Made by a program: the position numbers and the translations under genes
Part shown: in pieces, positions 26,503-35,488 of the stretch
Layout of the letters: each line of letters starts with the position of its first letter
Numbering within the stretch: the first letter of the stretch is position 1
Notes under the pieces: model-generated
Seen by the model: the letters and a program-made list of their open reading frames with translations, nothing else
What the model was told of the DNA's origin: nothing
Databases searched by the model: none
Source of the DNA: an uncultured Trueperaceae bacterium
Lineage (GTDB): Bacteria > Deinococcota > Deinococci > Deinococcales > Trueperaceae
DNA: 64,000 nt
Reading direction: 5' to 3'
Assembly (NCBI GenBank): GCA_937873495.1
Contig: CALMXZ010000011.1
Coordinates: 579,790-643,789, forward strand

Positions 26503-29298
26503 CTACGCCCCGACAAGCTCCTTCCCGACCGCTAACGCCGGCCCCGCGCCGACCGTCGGCTCCTTGCCGCCGGCCGGCCGCTCATCCGACCTCGGGTACT
26601 TCAACGCCGCATGCGCCGCCGCCAGCCGCGCGATGGGCACGCGGAACGGCGAGCAGCTCACGTAGTCGAGACCGTAGCGGTGGCAGAGGTGGATGGACGC
26701 GGGGTCGCCGCCGTGCTCGCCGCAGATGCCGACCTCGAGGTCGGGCCGCTCGGCGCGGCCGAGGCGCGTGCCCGTCTCGATCAGCTTGCCGACGCCGGCC
26801 TCGTCGATCGTCGCGAAGGGGTTCTCCTCGAGGATGCCCTTCTCGAGGTAGTGCATGAGGAAGCCCTTCTCGGCGTCGTCGCGCGAGATGCCGAACGTGG
26901 TCTGCGTCAGGTCGTTCGTGCCGAAGCTGAAGAACTCGGCGTCCTCGGCGAGCTCACCGGCCGTGAGGACGGCGCGGGGGACCTCGATCATCGTCCCGAA
27001 GCGGTAGTCGACGCTCACGCCCTGCTCGGCCATGACGAGCTTGGCCTCCTCCTCGAGGGCGCGCTTCTGGCTGCGAAGCTCGTTCACGTGGCTGACGAGC
27101 GGGATCATGACCTCGGGGTGCACGTCCAGCCCTTCACGCTTCACGGCGCAGGCGGCCTCGAAGACGGCGCGGACCTGCATGCGGGTCAGTTCGGGGATCA
27201 GGATGCCGAGGCGCACGCCGCGCGTGCCGAGCATGGGGTTGGCCTCGCGCAGTTCGGTGACGCGGGCCAGGTGGTCCTGCTTGTGCCGGATGACGGCCAG
27301 CGCCCGGTCCATCTCCTCGAAGGTGCGGAAGTGCTGCAGCTGCATCTTGAGGTCGGCGAGGCCGCTCGTGAGCTCGTCGTGGGACGGGAGGAACTCGTGC
27401 AGCGGCGGGTCGAGCAGGCGGATGATGACGGGCAGGCCGTCCATGGCGCGGAACAGGCCTTCGAAGTCGCCGCGCTGCAACGGCAGCAGCGCCTCCAGCG
27501 CTTCCGCGCGTTCCGCCTTGGTGCGCGCCATGATCATCTTCTGCACGATCCCGAGGCGCTCGGCCTCGAAGAACATGTGCTCGGTGCGCACGAGGCCGAG
27601 GCCTTCGGCGCCGTACGCCCGCGCCCGCTGCGCGTCGGCCGGGTAGTCGGCGTTGGCCCGCACGCCGAGGGTGCGGATGTCGTCGGCCCACGCGAGGAGC
27701 TTCGTGAGGTAAGGGTTGTCGATGTCCGGGATGACGGTCGGCAGCGCGCCAAGGTAGACGTCGCCGACGGTGCCGTCGATGGAGACGGTCTCGCCTTCCT
27801 TGATCACGCTGTCGCCGACCGCCATCTCACGCTTGTCGAGGTCGATGTGCAGCGCGGCCACGCCCACGACGGCGGGCTTCCCGAACTGCCTGGCGACGAG
27901 GGCGGCGTGGCTCGTGCGCCCGCCGGAGCTCGTCAAGATGCCCTTGGCGGCGAGCATGCCGTGCACGTCGTCCGGCTTCGTCTCCGGCCTGACCATGACG
28001 ACGGCGCGCCCGTCCTTCGCCCAGCGCTCGGCCGTGTCGGCGTCGAACGCCACGATGCCAACGGCCGCGCCAGGCGAGACGTTGAGGCCCGTGGCGAGCT
28101 TGGTGGCGGCCTTGCGCGCCTTCGGTTCGAACTGCGGGTGCATGAAGTAGTCGATCTGCTCGGGCTTGACGCGCTTGACGGCCTCGCGGCGCTCGATGAG
28201 GCCCTCGTCCACCATCTCGACGGCGATGCGGACCTCGGCCTGGGCCGTGCGCTTGCCGTCGCGGGTCTGGAGGACCCAGAGCTTGCCGTGCTCGACGGTG
28301 AACTCCATGTCCTGCATGTTGCGGTAGTGGCGCTCGAGCCGCTTGGCGATGGCGGCGAACTCCTCGAACGCCTTCGGCATGACGTCCGCCAACTCCTCGA
28401 GCGGCTGAGTGGTGCGGATGCCTGCCACCACGTCCTCGCCCTGGGCGTTGACGAGGAAGTCGCCCTCCAGGCGGTTCTCGCCCGTCGTGGCGTTGCGGCT
28501 CATGGCCACGCCCGTCGCGCAGTCCTCGCCCATGTTGCCGAAGACCATCGCCTGGATGTTGACGGCCGTGCCGAGGTCGTGGCGGATGCCGGCCGCGTTG
28601 CGGTAGTCGACGGCCCGCTTGCCGTTCCATGAACGGAACACCGCCTCGGTGGCCAGGCGCAGCTGCTCGAGAGGTTCCTCAGGGAAAGGCGCGCCCGTGT
28701 ACGTGCGGACGATCTCCTTGAACTTGCGGGTGATCTCCTGCCAGTCGACCGCCCCAAGCTCGGCGTCGATCTTGACGCCCGCCGCGTTGCGCCGCGCCGT
28801 GATGACGGCCTCGAAGACCTCGTCCGGCACGCCGAGCACGACGCTGCCGAACATCTGCACCAGGCGCCGGTAGGAGTCGTACACGAAGCGCGGGTCGGCG
28901 GTGAGGGCGATGAGCCCGCGGGCGACGTCGTCGTTCAGGCCGATGTTGAGGATGGTGTCCATCATCCCCGGCATGGAGAACTTGGCGCCGGAGCGGCAGG
29001 ACACGAGGAGCGGCTTGGCGGGGGCGCCGAACGCCTTCTCCGTCTCCTCCTCCACCCGTCGCAGCGCCGCCAGCTCCTGCTCCCACATGCCGGCCGGGAA
29101 GTTGCCGCCGCCGGCCAGGTAGGCGTTGCACGCTTCCGTCGAGACGGTGAAGCCGGGCGGCACGGGCACGCCGAGCCGCGTCATGTCGCCGAGGTTGGCG
29201 CCCTTGCCGCCGAGGAGCGCGCGGGCGCCGTCCCAGCTACCCGTCAGGTCCTCGGCGATCCCGACCTCCGAGAACTGGTAGACCCACTTCTTGCTCAT
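26503..29298 (-). CDS. ppdK: Pyruvate, phosphate dikinase
   Basis: A 931-residue PPDK that interconverts pyruvate + ATP + Pi and PEP + AMP + PPi. The ATG follows AAGGAG at 6 nt. The ATP-grasp N-terminal domain opens with L-L-G-G-K-G-A-N-L-G and contains S-C-R-S-G-A-K-F-S-M-P-G-M-M-D-T. The phosphorylatable His is H464 in G-G-R-T-S-H-A-A. The C-terminal PEP-binding barrel carries R-T-E-H-M-F and G-I-C-G-E-H-G-G-D-P. The C-terminus has about 30 extra residues (K-Y-P-R-S-D-E-R-P onward) beyond the usual end. The neighbouring nifJ makes or uses pyruvate, so together they could run the pyruvate node reversibly between glycolysis and gluconeogenesis. Confidence 0.95.
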   Translation of the reverse strand: MSKKWVYQFSEVGIAEDLTGSWDGARALLGGKGANLGDMTRLGVPVPPGFTVSTEACNAYLAGGGNFPAGMWEQELAALRRVEEETEKAFGAPAKPLLVSCRSGAKFSMPGMMDTILNIGLNDDVARGLIALTADPRFVYDSYRRLVQMFGSVVLGVPDEVFEAVITARRNAAGVKIDAELGAVDWQEITRKFKEIVRTYTGAPFPEEPLEQLRLATEAVFRSWNGKRAVDYRNAAGIRHDLGTAVNIQAMVFGNMGEDCATGVAMSRNATTGENRLEGDFLVNAQGEDVVAGIRTTQPLEELADVMPKAFEEFAAIAKRLERHYRNMQDMEFTVEHGKLWVLQTRDGKRTAQAEVRIAVEMVDEGLIERREAVKRVKPEQIDYFMHPQFEPKARKAATKLATGLNVSPGAAVGIVAFDADTAERWAKDGRAVVMVRPETKPDDVHGMLAAKGILTSSGGRTSHAALVARQFGKPAVVGVAALHIDLDKREMAVGDSVIKEGETVSIDGTVGDVYLGALPTVIPDIDNPYLTKLLAWADDIRTLGVRANADYPADAQRARAYGAEGLGLVRTEHMFFEAERLGIVQKMIMARTKAERAEALEALLPLQRGDFEGLFRAMDGLPVIIRLLDPPLHEFLPSHDELTSGLADLKMQLQHFRTFEEMDRALAVIRHKQDHLARVTELREANPMLGTRGVRLGILIPELTRMQVRAVFEAACAVKREGLDVHPEVMIPLVSHVNELRSQKRALEEEAKLVMAEQGVSVDYRFGTMIEVPRAVLTAGELAEDAEFFSFGTNDLTQTTFGISRDDAEKGFLMHYLEKGILEENPFATIDEAGVGKLIETGTRLGRAERPDLEVGICGEHGGDPASIHLCHRYGLDYVSCSPFRVPIARLAAAHAALKYPRSDERPAGGKEPTVGAGPALAVGKELVGA

Positions 29299-29340
29299 CG
29301 CGACTCCTTCCCGGACGTGCCGCCCTTCGACGCTTCACCG

Positions 29341-29380
29341 CGGTCGCCCGTATCAGGTCGAGCGTAAGGTCGGGCGACCG
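29341..29380. repeat. 10-bp inverted repeat between ppdK and the DHOD-like gene
   Basis: CGGTCGCCCG (29341-29350) and CGGGCGACCG (29371-29380) are perfect complements with a 20-nt loop. They lie 43-82 bp upstream of ppdK and 76 bp downstream of the previous gene's stop. It could terminate the nifJ transcript or be an operator of ppdK; there is no T-tract. Confidence 0.5.
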
Positions 29381-29455
29381 GTCACCGGCAGAGGCGGAAG
29401 TCCTCGACCGGCCGGTCGGCCCCGACCGGCACTCGGCACTCAGACCTCCCCGGCC

Positions 29456-30472
29456 TCACTGCCCTACCCGGTAGCCGAAGGAGTAGCCCGAGAGCGCCTT
29501 CAGGTAGTTCGCCCGCTCGAACGCCTCAGGGTCGGGCGCGGAGCGTTGCGAGAGCGCGCCGCGCAGCTCGGACACGTTGTCGTAGCCCCGTTCGTGCATC
29601 CACGCCTGCAGCCCGCGCAGCACGGTCTTCACGTGCTCGGGCCCCTCCAGGAGCAGCGCGGACGTCATCGTCACGACGTCGGCCCCGGCCAGGAGGAGTT
29701 TGACGACGTCGGCGGCGTCGTGAACACCGCCGGCGCCGGCGAGGTCGAGGTGGACGCGCCCCTGCAGGATGGCGATCCAACGCAGGGCGAGGCGCGCCTC
29801 GAGGCTCGTCGAGAGCACGAGGCTCGGCACGACGTCGAGCTCCTCGAGGTCGATGTCCGGTTGGTAGAAGCGGTTGAAGAGCACCACGCCGCTCGCGCCC
29901 GCCGCGGCGAGGCGGCCGACGAAGTGCGGGAGCGACGAGAACCAGGGGCCGAGCTTGACGGAAACGGGCACGCCGACCTCGCTTCCGACCTCGCGCACGA
30001 TGTCGCACGTGCGCCGCTCGATCTCCTCGGCGCTCACGCCCGGGTCGGTGGCGAGGAAGTAGGTGTTCAGCTCGATGGCGTCCGCACCCGCCGCCTCCAG
30101 CTCCCGCGCGTAGTGCGTCCACCCGCCGGGGCGGTGGCCGTTGAGGCTCGCGATGACGGGCACGCCGACGGCGGCCTTGGCCGCCGCGAGGTGGCGGAGG
30201 TAGTCGTCGACGGCGAGCGGCGCTCCGGTGAAGGGGTCCAGGTAGCCGGTCACCTCCGGCGAGATCTCACGTCCGATGGCGTTGAGGCCTTCGAGGAGCA
30301 GCTCCTCCCGCTCGATCTGCTCCTCGAACAGGGAGGGCAGGACGACGGCGCCGACACCGGCATCGTCGAGGCGCCGCAAGGTGTCGAGGCGGCCCGTGAG
30401 CGGCGACGACGAAGCGACGATGGGGCTGCGTAGCCGCATGCCGAGGTAATGGGTCTCCAAGCCGGGGTTCAT
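29456..30472 (-). CDS. Dihydroorotate dehydrogenase-like flavoprotein
   Basis: A 338-residue TIM-barrel protein of the dihydroorotate dehydrogenase superfamily. It opens L-G-M-R-L-R-S-P-I-V-A-S-S-S-P-L-T and has the family patterns A-S-L-N-G, A-I-E-L-N-T-Y and V-S-V-K-L-G-P. The C-terminal flavin phosphate loop reads A-G-A-D-V-V-T-M-T-S-A-L-L. It lacks the extra parts of the classical PyrD types and starts 3 bp after the nifJ stop. DHOD-like genes of this kind often follow nifJ in bacteria, so a redox role linked to pyruvate oxidation is more likely than pyrimidine synthesis. The electron acceptor is unknown. Confidence 0.85.
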   Translation of the reverse strand: MNPGLETHYLGMRLRSPIVASSSPLTGRLDTLRRLDDAGVGAVVLPSLFEEQIEREELLLEGLNAIGREISPEVTGYLDPFTGAPLAVDDYLRHLAAAKAAVGVPVIASLNGHRPGGWTHYARELEAAGADAIELNTYFLATDPGVSAEEIERRTCDIVREVGSEVGVPVSVKLGPWFSSLPHFVGRLAAAGASGVVLFNRFYQPDIDLEELDVVPSLVLSTSLEARLALRWIAILQGRVHLDLAGAGGVHDAADVVKLLLAGADVVTMTSALLLEGPEHVKTVLRGLQAWMHERGYDNVSELRGALSQRSAPDPEAFERANYLKALSGYSFGYRVGQ

Positions 30473-30475
30473 GGC

Positions 30476-33400
30476 TCACGCCTCCGCTTCACCGTCGGCC
30501 TTGGCAGCTGCCTGGCCGCCGGGCTGCCCACGGTCGGTCGCGCCGACGACCGCCGGACCGCCGGCCGCCTTGGCGGGAACCTCGTGGCGCACGTTCGCGA
30601 GTTGCTCATACAGCGCCCGTCTGGCCTTGGCGTCGGCCTCCGCGAGCTCCATGAGGGCCGCGGCGCGCTCGGGCTGCGTGCGGGCCAGGACGGAGAACCG
30701 CCCCTCGGTGGCCGCCCACTCGGCGAGCGAGCCCTTGGGCGGCCGCGAGTCGAGGGTGAGCGGCTGACCGCCGCCCTCCTTGAGCGCCTCGCGCGGGTCG
30801 TAGTGGTAGAGGGTGATGTAACCGGCCCGCACGGCGTCGCGCTGGTGGGTCATCATCGTGCTCATCTCGATGCCGTGGGCGATGCACGGGCTGTAGGCGA
30901 TGACGAGGCTCGGCCCGGGCCACTCGGCGGCGGCGCGCAGCACCTCGATCGTCTGCCGCGGGCTGGCGCCCAGCGCGACCTGCGCGACGTAGACGTCGCC
31001 GTAGGCCATCGCGATCTGGCCGAGGTCCTTCTTGCCGACCGCCTTGCCGCTGGCCGCGAACTTGGCGACGGCCGCCCGCGGCGTCGCCTTCGAGGCCTGC
31101 CCGCCCGTGTTGCTGTACACCTCGGTGTCGAGGACGAGCACGTTCACGTCGCGGCCGCTGGCCAGCACGTGATCAAGGCCGCCGAAGCCGATGTCGTACG
31201 CCCAGCCGTCGCCGCCGACGATCCAGAGCTGGCGGTAGACGAGGGTCTCGGCCACCGTGCGGAGCCTCGCGACGTCGCGGAGCTCGCTCGGAGTGAGAGC
31301 GCCTGGAAGGTCGGTCCGGCCGGCCGCGCCGTCGCCGGCCGCATGCACCGCACCCGCCCCCTCGAGCTCGCTCAGCCGCGCCAACAGCGCCGCCACGCGC
31401 TCGCGCTGCGCCGCGATCCCGGCATCGTCACGCGCGCCGACCCCGCGGGCCAGGGCGTCGGCCAGGGCGTCGCCGACCCTGCCCTTCAGCCGCGCGAGGA
31501 GGTCGAGGGCCTGCTCGGACTTCGCGTCGACGGCCAGGCGCATGCCGAGGCCGAACTCGGCGGCGTCCTCGAAGAGGGAGTTGTTCCAGGCCGGGCCGCG
31601 CCCGTCGGCACCTTGGGCCCACGGCGTGGTGGGGAGGTTCGCGCCGTAGATCGAGGAGCAACCGGTGGCGTTGGCGACGATGAGGTGGTCGCCGAAGAGC
31701 TGGCTGAGGAGCTTGAGGTACGGCGTCTCCCCGCAGCCGGCGCAGGCGCCGGAGAACTCGAACAGAGGCTCGCGGAGCTGCGACGCCTTGATGGGATCGA
31801 GCGCGTCGAAGCCCGGGCGCGGGTACGGCAGCTGCTCGAAGAACGCCCAGTTGGCGCGCTCGCGCTCCAGGTGGTCCGGCTTCGGCTCGAGGTTGATGGC
31901 CTTGCGTTTCAGGTCGCTCCGGTCGCGCGCCGGGCAGACGTCGACGCACACGCCGCAGCCCGTGCAGTCGTCCGGCGCGAGCTGCACCACGTAGGCGTAG
32001 CCGGCCAGGCTCTCGTCCTTGCCCGTCCACGGGGTCCAGTCGAAGCCGGCCGGGGCGCCGTCGAGGAGCGCGCGCGGCACCGCGTTGACCCTGATCGCCG
32101 AGTGCGGGCAGGCGAGCGCGCACAGGTTGCACTGCGTGCAGATGTCCTTCCGCCAGATGGGCACCTCCGACGCGATGGAGCGCTTCTCCCACTTGGCGGT
32201 GTCCGTCGGGTAGGTGCCGTCGACCGGGAACGCCGAGACGGGCAGGAGGTCGCCCTCGCCCGCCATGAGCCTGGCGGTGACGCGCTGCACGAAGTCGGGC
32301 GCGTGGTCGGGCACGAGCGCGAGGCGCCGGTAGCGGCTCTCGCCCTCGGCGGGCACGTCGACGGCGTGGAGGTTGGCCATGGCCGCGTCGACGGCCGCGT
32401 GGTTGCGCGCCAGGACCGTGCCGCCGCGCTTGCCGTACGTGCGGTCGATGGCCGCCTTGATGGCGGCGATGGCCGCGTCGCGCGGCAGCACGCCGGAGAG
32501 GGCGAAGAAGCACGTCTGCATGACGGTGTTGACGCGCGAGCCGAGACCGGCGTCCGAGGCCACCTTGTCGCCGTCGATCGTGTAGAGCCTCAGCCCGCGC
32601 TCGCGCACGAGGCGCTGGGCCTCGACGGGGAGCCGGTCCCACAGCTCGCCCGGCTCGAAGGGCGCGTTGAAGAGGACCGTAGCGCCGGGCGCGGCCAGGC
32701 CGAGCACGTCGCGCGAGTACATGAGCTCGAACCAGTGGACGCCGACGAACCCCGCCGCCTCGATGAGGTACGGGCTCGCGACGGGCTCCGGCCCGAAGCG
32801 CAGGTGCGAGACGGTGACGGCGCCCGACTTCTTCGAGTCGTAGACGAAGTAGCCCTGGGCGTCCAGGTCCGTGTGCTCGCCGATGATCTTGACGCTGTTC
32901 TTGGTGGCGCCGACGGTGCCGTCGCTGCCGAGGCCGTAGAACACGGCCCGCGTGACGTCCGGCCGCTCGGTGGTGAAGTCGGGGTCGACGGCCAGCGACA
33001 GGCGCGTGACGTCGTCCGCTATGCCGACGGTGAACGACCGGGGCGCCGTCTTGTCGAGCAAGGCGTCGAGCGCCGCCTTGGCCATGCGCGGCGTGAACTC
33101 CTTGCTGCCGAGGCCGTAACGGCCGTTCAGGACCCGCGGCCGCGCCGGCTCTTCCGGCCACCGCTCGGCGAGGGCGGTGACGATGTCCTGGTAGAGCGGC
33201 TCGCCCGCGGCGCCCGGCTCCTTAGTGCGGTCGAGGACCACGACGCCACGCACGCTCTCGGGGAGCGCCGCGACGAAGGCCTCTGAGTCGAACGGGCGGT
33301 AGAGACGCACGGCGACGAGGCCGACCTTCTCCCCCGCCGCTACGAGCTTGGCGACGGTCTCGCGGGCGGTCGCGACGCCCGAGCCCATGGCCACGATGAC

Positions 33401-34213
33401 GCGCTCCGCGTCGGGGGCGCCGGAGTAGTCGAACGCGCGGTACGCGCGGCCGGTGCGCTCGGCGAACGCCGCGAAGAGCTCCGCCACGATGCCAGGCACG
33501 GCCGCGTAGTAGGAGTTGGCGGCTTCCCTCGACTGGAAGAAGACGTCGGGGTTCTGGGCCGTGCCGCGCAGGACGGGTCTGTCGGGGTCGAGGGAGCGGG
33601 CGCGGTGCGCGGCGACGAGGTCGTCGGGCAGGAACGCCCTGAGGTCGTCGTCCGTCAGCGTGAGGATCCTCGCCACCTCGTGGCTCGTGCGGAAGCCGTC
33701 CTGGACGTGCAGGAACGGTACGCGCGAGCGCAGCGTCGCGGCCTGGGCGATGAGCGCCAGGTCGTGCGCCTCCTGCACGGAGGTGGCGAAGAGCATGGCC
33801 CAGCCGGTGGAGCGGGCGGCCATGACGTCGGAGTGGTCGCCGAAGATCGACAGGGCGTGCGCCGCGATGGAGCGCGCCGCGACGTGGATGACGGCCGGCG
33901 TCAGCTCGCCCGCGATCTTGAACATGTTCGGCAGCATGAGGAGCAGGCCCTGCGACGACGTGAAGGTCGTCGTGAGCGCGCCGGCCTGCAGCGCGCCGTG
34001 CACCGCGCCGGCCGCGCCGCCCTCGCTCTGGAGCTGCACGACCTGCGGCACCTGCCCCCACAGGTTGCGCCTGCCGACCGCCGACCAGGCGTCGGCGAAC
34101 TCGCCCATCGGCGAGGCGGGGGTTATCGGGTAGATGGCGACGACCTCGTTGACCTTGTGCGCCACCAGGGCGGCGGCCTCGTTCCCGTCTATCACGCTGC
34201 GCATCCCAGGCAT
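30476..34213 (-). CDS. nifJ: Pyruvate:ferredoxin (flavodoxin) oxidoreductase
   Basis: A 1245-residue single-chain PFOR that oxidises pyruvate to acetyl-CoA and CO2 with ferredoxin or flavodoxin reduction. Start ATG follows AAGGAG. Domain order is standard: N-terminal TPP pyrimidine-binding part (N-E-A-A-A-L-V-A-H-K-V-N-E, I-T-P-A-S-P-M-G-E), a CoA-binding part, and the EKR-like linker. The 8Fe ferredoxin domain reads C-T-Q-C-N-L-C-A-L-A-C-P and C-T-G-C-G-V-C-V-D-V-C-P, and the TPP-phosphate domain carries C-A-G-C-G-E and the proximal cluster cysteines. It is slightly longer than usual because of an Ala/Gly-rich insert around 960-1000 and a C-terminal tail. PFOR is oxygen-sensitive in many organisms, so this suggests a low-oxygen phase of growth, matching the NO reductase downstream. 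Confidence 0.95.
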   Translation of the reverse strand: MPGMRSVIDGNEAAALVAHKVNEVVAIYPITPASPMGEFADAWSAVGRRNLWGQVPQVVQLQSEGGAAGAVHGALQAGALTTTFTSSQGLLLMLPNMFKIAGELTPAVIHVAARSIAAHALSIFGDHSDVMAARSTGWAMLFATSVQEAHDLALIAQAATLRSRVPFLHVQDGFRTSHEVARILTLTDDDLRAFLPDDLVAAHRARSLDPDRPVLRGTAQNPDVFFQSREAANSYYAAVPGIVAELFAAFAERTGRAYRAFDYSGAPDAERVIVAMGSGVATARETVAKLVAAGEKVGLVAVRLYRPFDSEAFVAALPESVRGVVVLDRTKEPGAAGEPLYQDIVTALAERWPEEPARPRVLNGRYGLGSKEFTPRMAKAALDALLDKTAPRSFTVGIADDVTRLSLAVDPDFTTERPDVTRAVFYGLGSDGTVGATKNSVKIIGEHTDLDAQGYFVYDSKKSGAVTVSHLRFGPEPVASPYLIEAAGFVGVHWFELMYSRDVLGLAAPGATVLFNAPFEPGELWDRLPVEAQRLVRERGLRLYTIDGDKVASDAGLGSRVNTVMQTCFFALSGVLPRDAAIAAIKAAIDRTYGKRGGTVLARNHAAVDAAMANLHAVDVPAEGESRYRRLALVPDHAPDFVQRVTARLMAGEGDLLPVSAFPVDGTYPTDTAKWEKRSIASEVPIWRKDICTQCNLCALACPHSAIRVNAVPRALLDGAPAGFDWTPWTGKDESLAGYAYVVQLAPDDCTGCGVCVDVCPARDRSDLKRKAINLEPKPDHLERERANWAFFEQLPYPRPGFDALDPIKASQLREPLFEFSGACAGCGETPYLKLLSQLFGDHLIVANATGCSSIYGANLPTTPWAQGADGRGPAWNNSLFEDAAEFGLGMRLAVDAKSEQALDLLARLKGRVGDALADALARGVGARDDAGIAAQRERVAALLARLSELEGAGAVHAAGDGAAGRTDLPGALTPSELRDVARLRTVAETLVYRQLWIVGGDGWAYDIGFGGLDHVLASGRDVNVLVLDTEVYSNTGGQASKATPRAAVAKFAASGKAVGKKDLGQIAMAYGDVYVAQVALGASPRQTIEVLRAAAEWPGPSLVIAYSPCIAHGIEMSTMMTHQRDAVRAGYITLYHYDPREALKEGGGQPLTLDSRPPKGSLAEWAATEGRFSVLARTQPERAAALMELAEADAKARRALYEQLANVRHEVPAKAAGGPAVVGATDRGQPGGQAAAKADGEAEA

Positions 34214-34456
34214 GGCGGCTCCTTCACGCTCGAGAAGTCCGTGCCCGGATAAGGCAACGAGACCGCGCTACCGTCCGGGCCTCAACTCGAGGCTAGCCGC
34301 AAAGAGGGAGGGCATATGGCCCCACGGGGCCCGCCCGCCGCGCTCTGCGCCGAGCCGGAGCGGCCCTGCCGGGGCCGGGTTGCGCGCCGAAGTCGGCGGT
34401 GAGGCGCGCGGTTCCGGCAGCGAGGAGCGCGGGATCCGCCATCCCTCTGCAACCCC

Positions 34457-34485
34457 TTGACGAATAGTGCATACGGGTGTATCTT
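34457..34485 (+). promoter_or_regulatory. Strong sigma-70-type promoter
   Basis: TTGACG (34457-34462), a 17-bp spacer, and TATCTT (34480-34485) give a near-consensus promoter with a start expected around 34492. It is followed within a few bases by an intrinsic terminator (next entry). Confidence 0.6.
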
Positions 34486-34495
34486 GAAGATATCG

Positions 34496-34518
34496 AACGC
34501 GCGAGAGCGCGTTTTTTT
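34496..34518 (+). terminator. Intrinsic terminator just after the promoter
   Basis: Arms AACGCGC (34496-34502) and GCGCGTT (34507-34513), a GAGA tetraloop, and seven T (34512-34518) form a textbook Rho-independent terminator. No plus-strand gene lies upstream. Transcription from the promoter at 34457 would reach it after about 27 nt, so it probably attenuates the next gene or ends a tiny RNA. Confidence 0.75.
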
Positions 34519-34554
34519 GTTGGCCCGATCGCCCACCACCTGGAGCGTGCAGAC

Positions 34555-35217
34555 ATGATCCCCTGGGAACCGCTCGGCGAGACCGTCCTCCCAAGCGGCG
34601 AGCGCATGTCGCTCCAGCGCCGCGGCGACGAGTTCGCGCTGCGCGTGGCGAACGTCGAACTCATGAACAGCCGCCAGCACGGCTCGGAGGAGGCGCTCGC
34701 GACGTTGGCCGCGCGCGCCCACGGCGCGCCGCGCACGGTCCTCGTCGGCGGGCTCGGCATGGGCTTCACGCTCAGAGCCGCGCTCGACGCGCTGGCCGGC
34801 GACGCGCGCGTGACGGTCGCCGAGTTGGTGCCGCAGGTCGTCGAGTGGAACCGCACCGTCCTCGCGCACCTGGCAGGCGACCCGCTGGCCGACCGGCGCG
34901 TGCAGGTGGCGGTGACGGACGTCGCCGAGCTCTTGAAGGGCGAGCCGGGCCGCTACGACCTGATCCTCCTCGACACGGACAACGGCCCGGAGGGCACGAC
35001 GCAGGACGGGAACGCGTGGCTCTACTCCACCGCCGGGCTGGCCGCGGCCCGCGGCGCCCTCGCGCCGCGCGGCGTTCTGGCAGTGTGGTCGGCGTTCGAG
35101 AGCGCCGGCTTCACGAAGCGCCTGGCGCGCGCCGGCTTCACGGTCAGCGAGGAGCGCGTCAGGGCCAGGGGGAGCAAGGGCGCGCGGCACGTCGTGTGGC
35201 TGGCGCGCAGGGCCTGA
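34555..35217 (+). CDS. Spermidine synthase-like methyltransferase-fold protein
   Basis: About 220 residues from the ATG at 34555 (M-I-P-W-E-P-L-G), with GGAG upstream; an in-frame GTG at 34477 is rejected because it lies within the promoter and terminator. The core is a class I SAM-type Rossmann fold: V-L-V-G-G-L-G-M-G-F-T glycine loop, V-A-E-L-V-P strand end, and D-L-I-L-L-D-T-D-N-G-P. This pattern matches the spermidine-synthase-like group that occurs widely in bacteria without a proven aminopropyl transfer reaction. Substrate is not known. It is a single gene, apparently under the attenuated promoter just upstream. Confidence 0.8.
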   Translation: MIPWEPLGETVLPSGERMSLQRRGDEFALRVANVELMNSRQHGSEEALATLAARAHGAPRTVLVGGLGMGFTLRAALDALAGDARVTVAELVPQVVEWNRTVLAHLAGDPLADRRVQVAVTDVAELLKGEPGRYDLILLDTDNGPEGTTQDGNAWLYSTAGLAAARGALAPRGVLAVWSAFESAGFTKRLARAGFTVSEERVRARGSKGARHVVWLARRA

Positions 35218-35350
35218 GCTAGTACACCTGAGCGCTCCGCCCGCCCCCGCTCCACCCGCTCCCGCTCCGCCTAGACCAGCACCACCCACCTCCGCACTGC
35301 CCAGACCCACACCACCCAGACCCCGCGTCAAGGGACTCGCGTCCCCCTCA

Positions 35351-35392
35351 TGACCCAGGTCAATCCCGACCGGCCAACCGCGGCGCTATAAC
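35351..35392 (+). promoter_or_regulatory. FNR/CRP-type site and -10 of the nor operon
   Basis: The dyad TGACCCAGGTCA (35351-35362) has the exact TGA-N6-TCA core of CRP/FNR-family sites. TATAAC (35387-35392) is a good -10 with no -35, placing the start near 35399 and the dyad centre at about -42.5, the class II activator position. The rest of the 35218-35488 gap holds only C-rich sequence with no gene. Confidence 0.5.
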
Positions 35393-35488
35393 TTGGATAT
35401 GCAAGTCCGAGTTTAGAGGTGGCGGGGTCCGCCGCGTAGCGACTACGCAATCCAGCCGACGACGGACCACAAGAGAAAGAGGCCCCGG

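Noticed and set aside
26611..33286. Long plus-strand frames opposite ppdK and nifJ.
   Set aside because: They are mirror frames of GC-rich genes, rich in Arg/Val/Glu with no domain, and the opposite strand has full enzyme motifs.
34477..34554. Upstream GTG extension of the spermidine-synthase-like protein.
   Set aside because: It would translate the -10 box and terminator; the ATG at 34555 matches the family start better.
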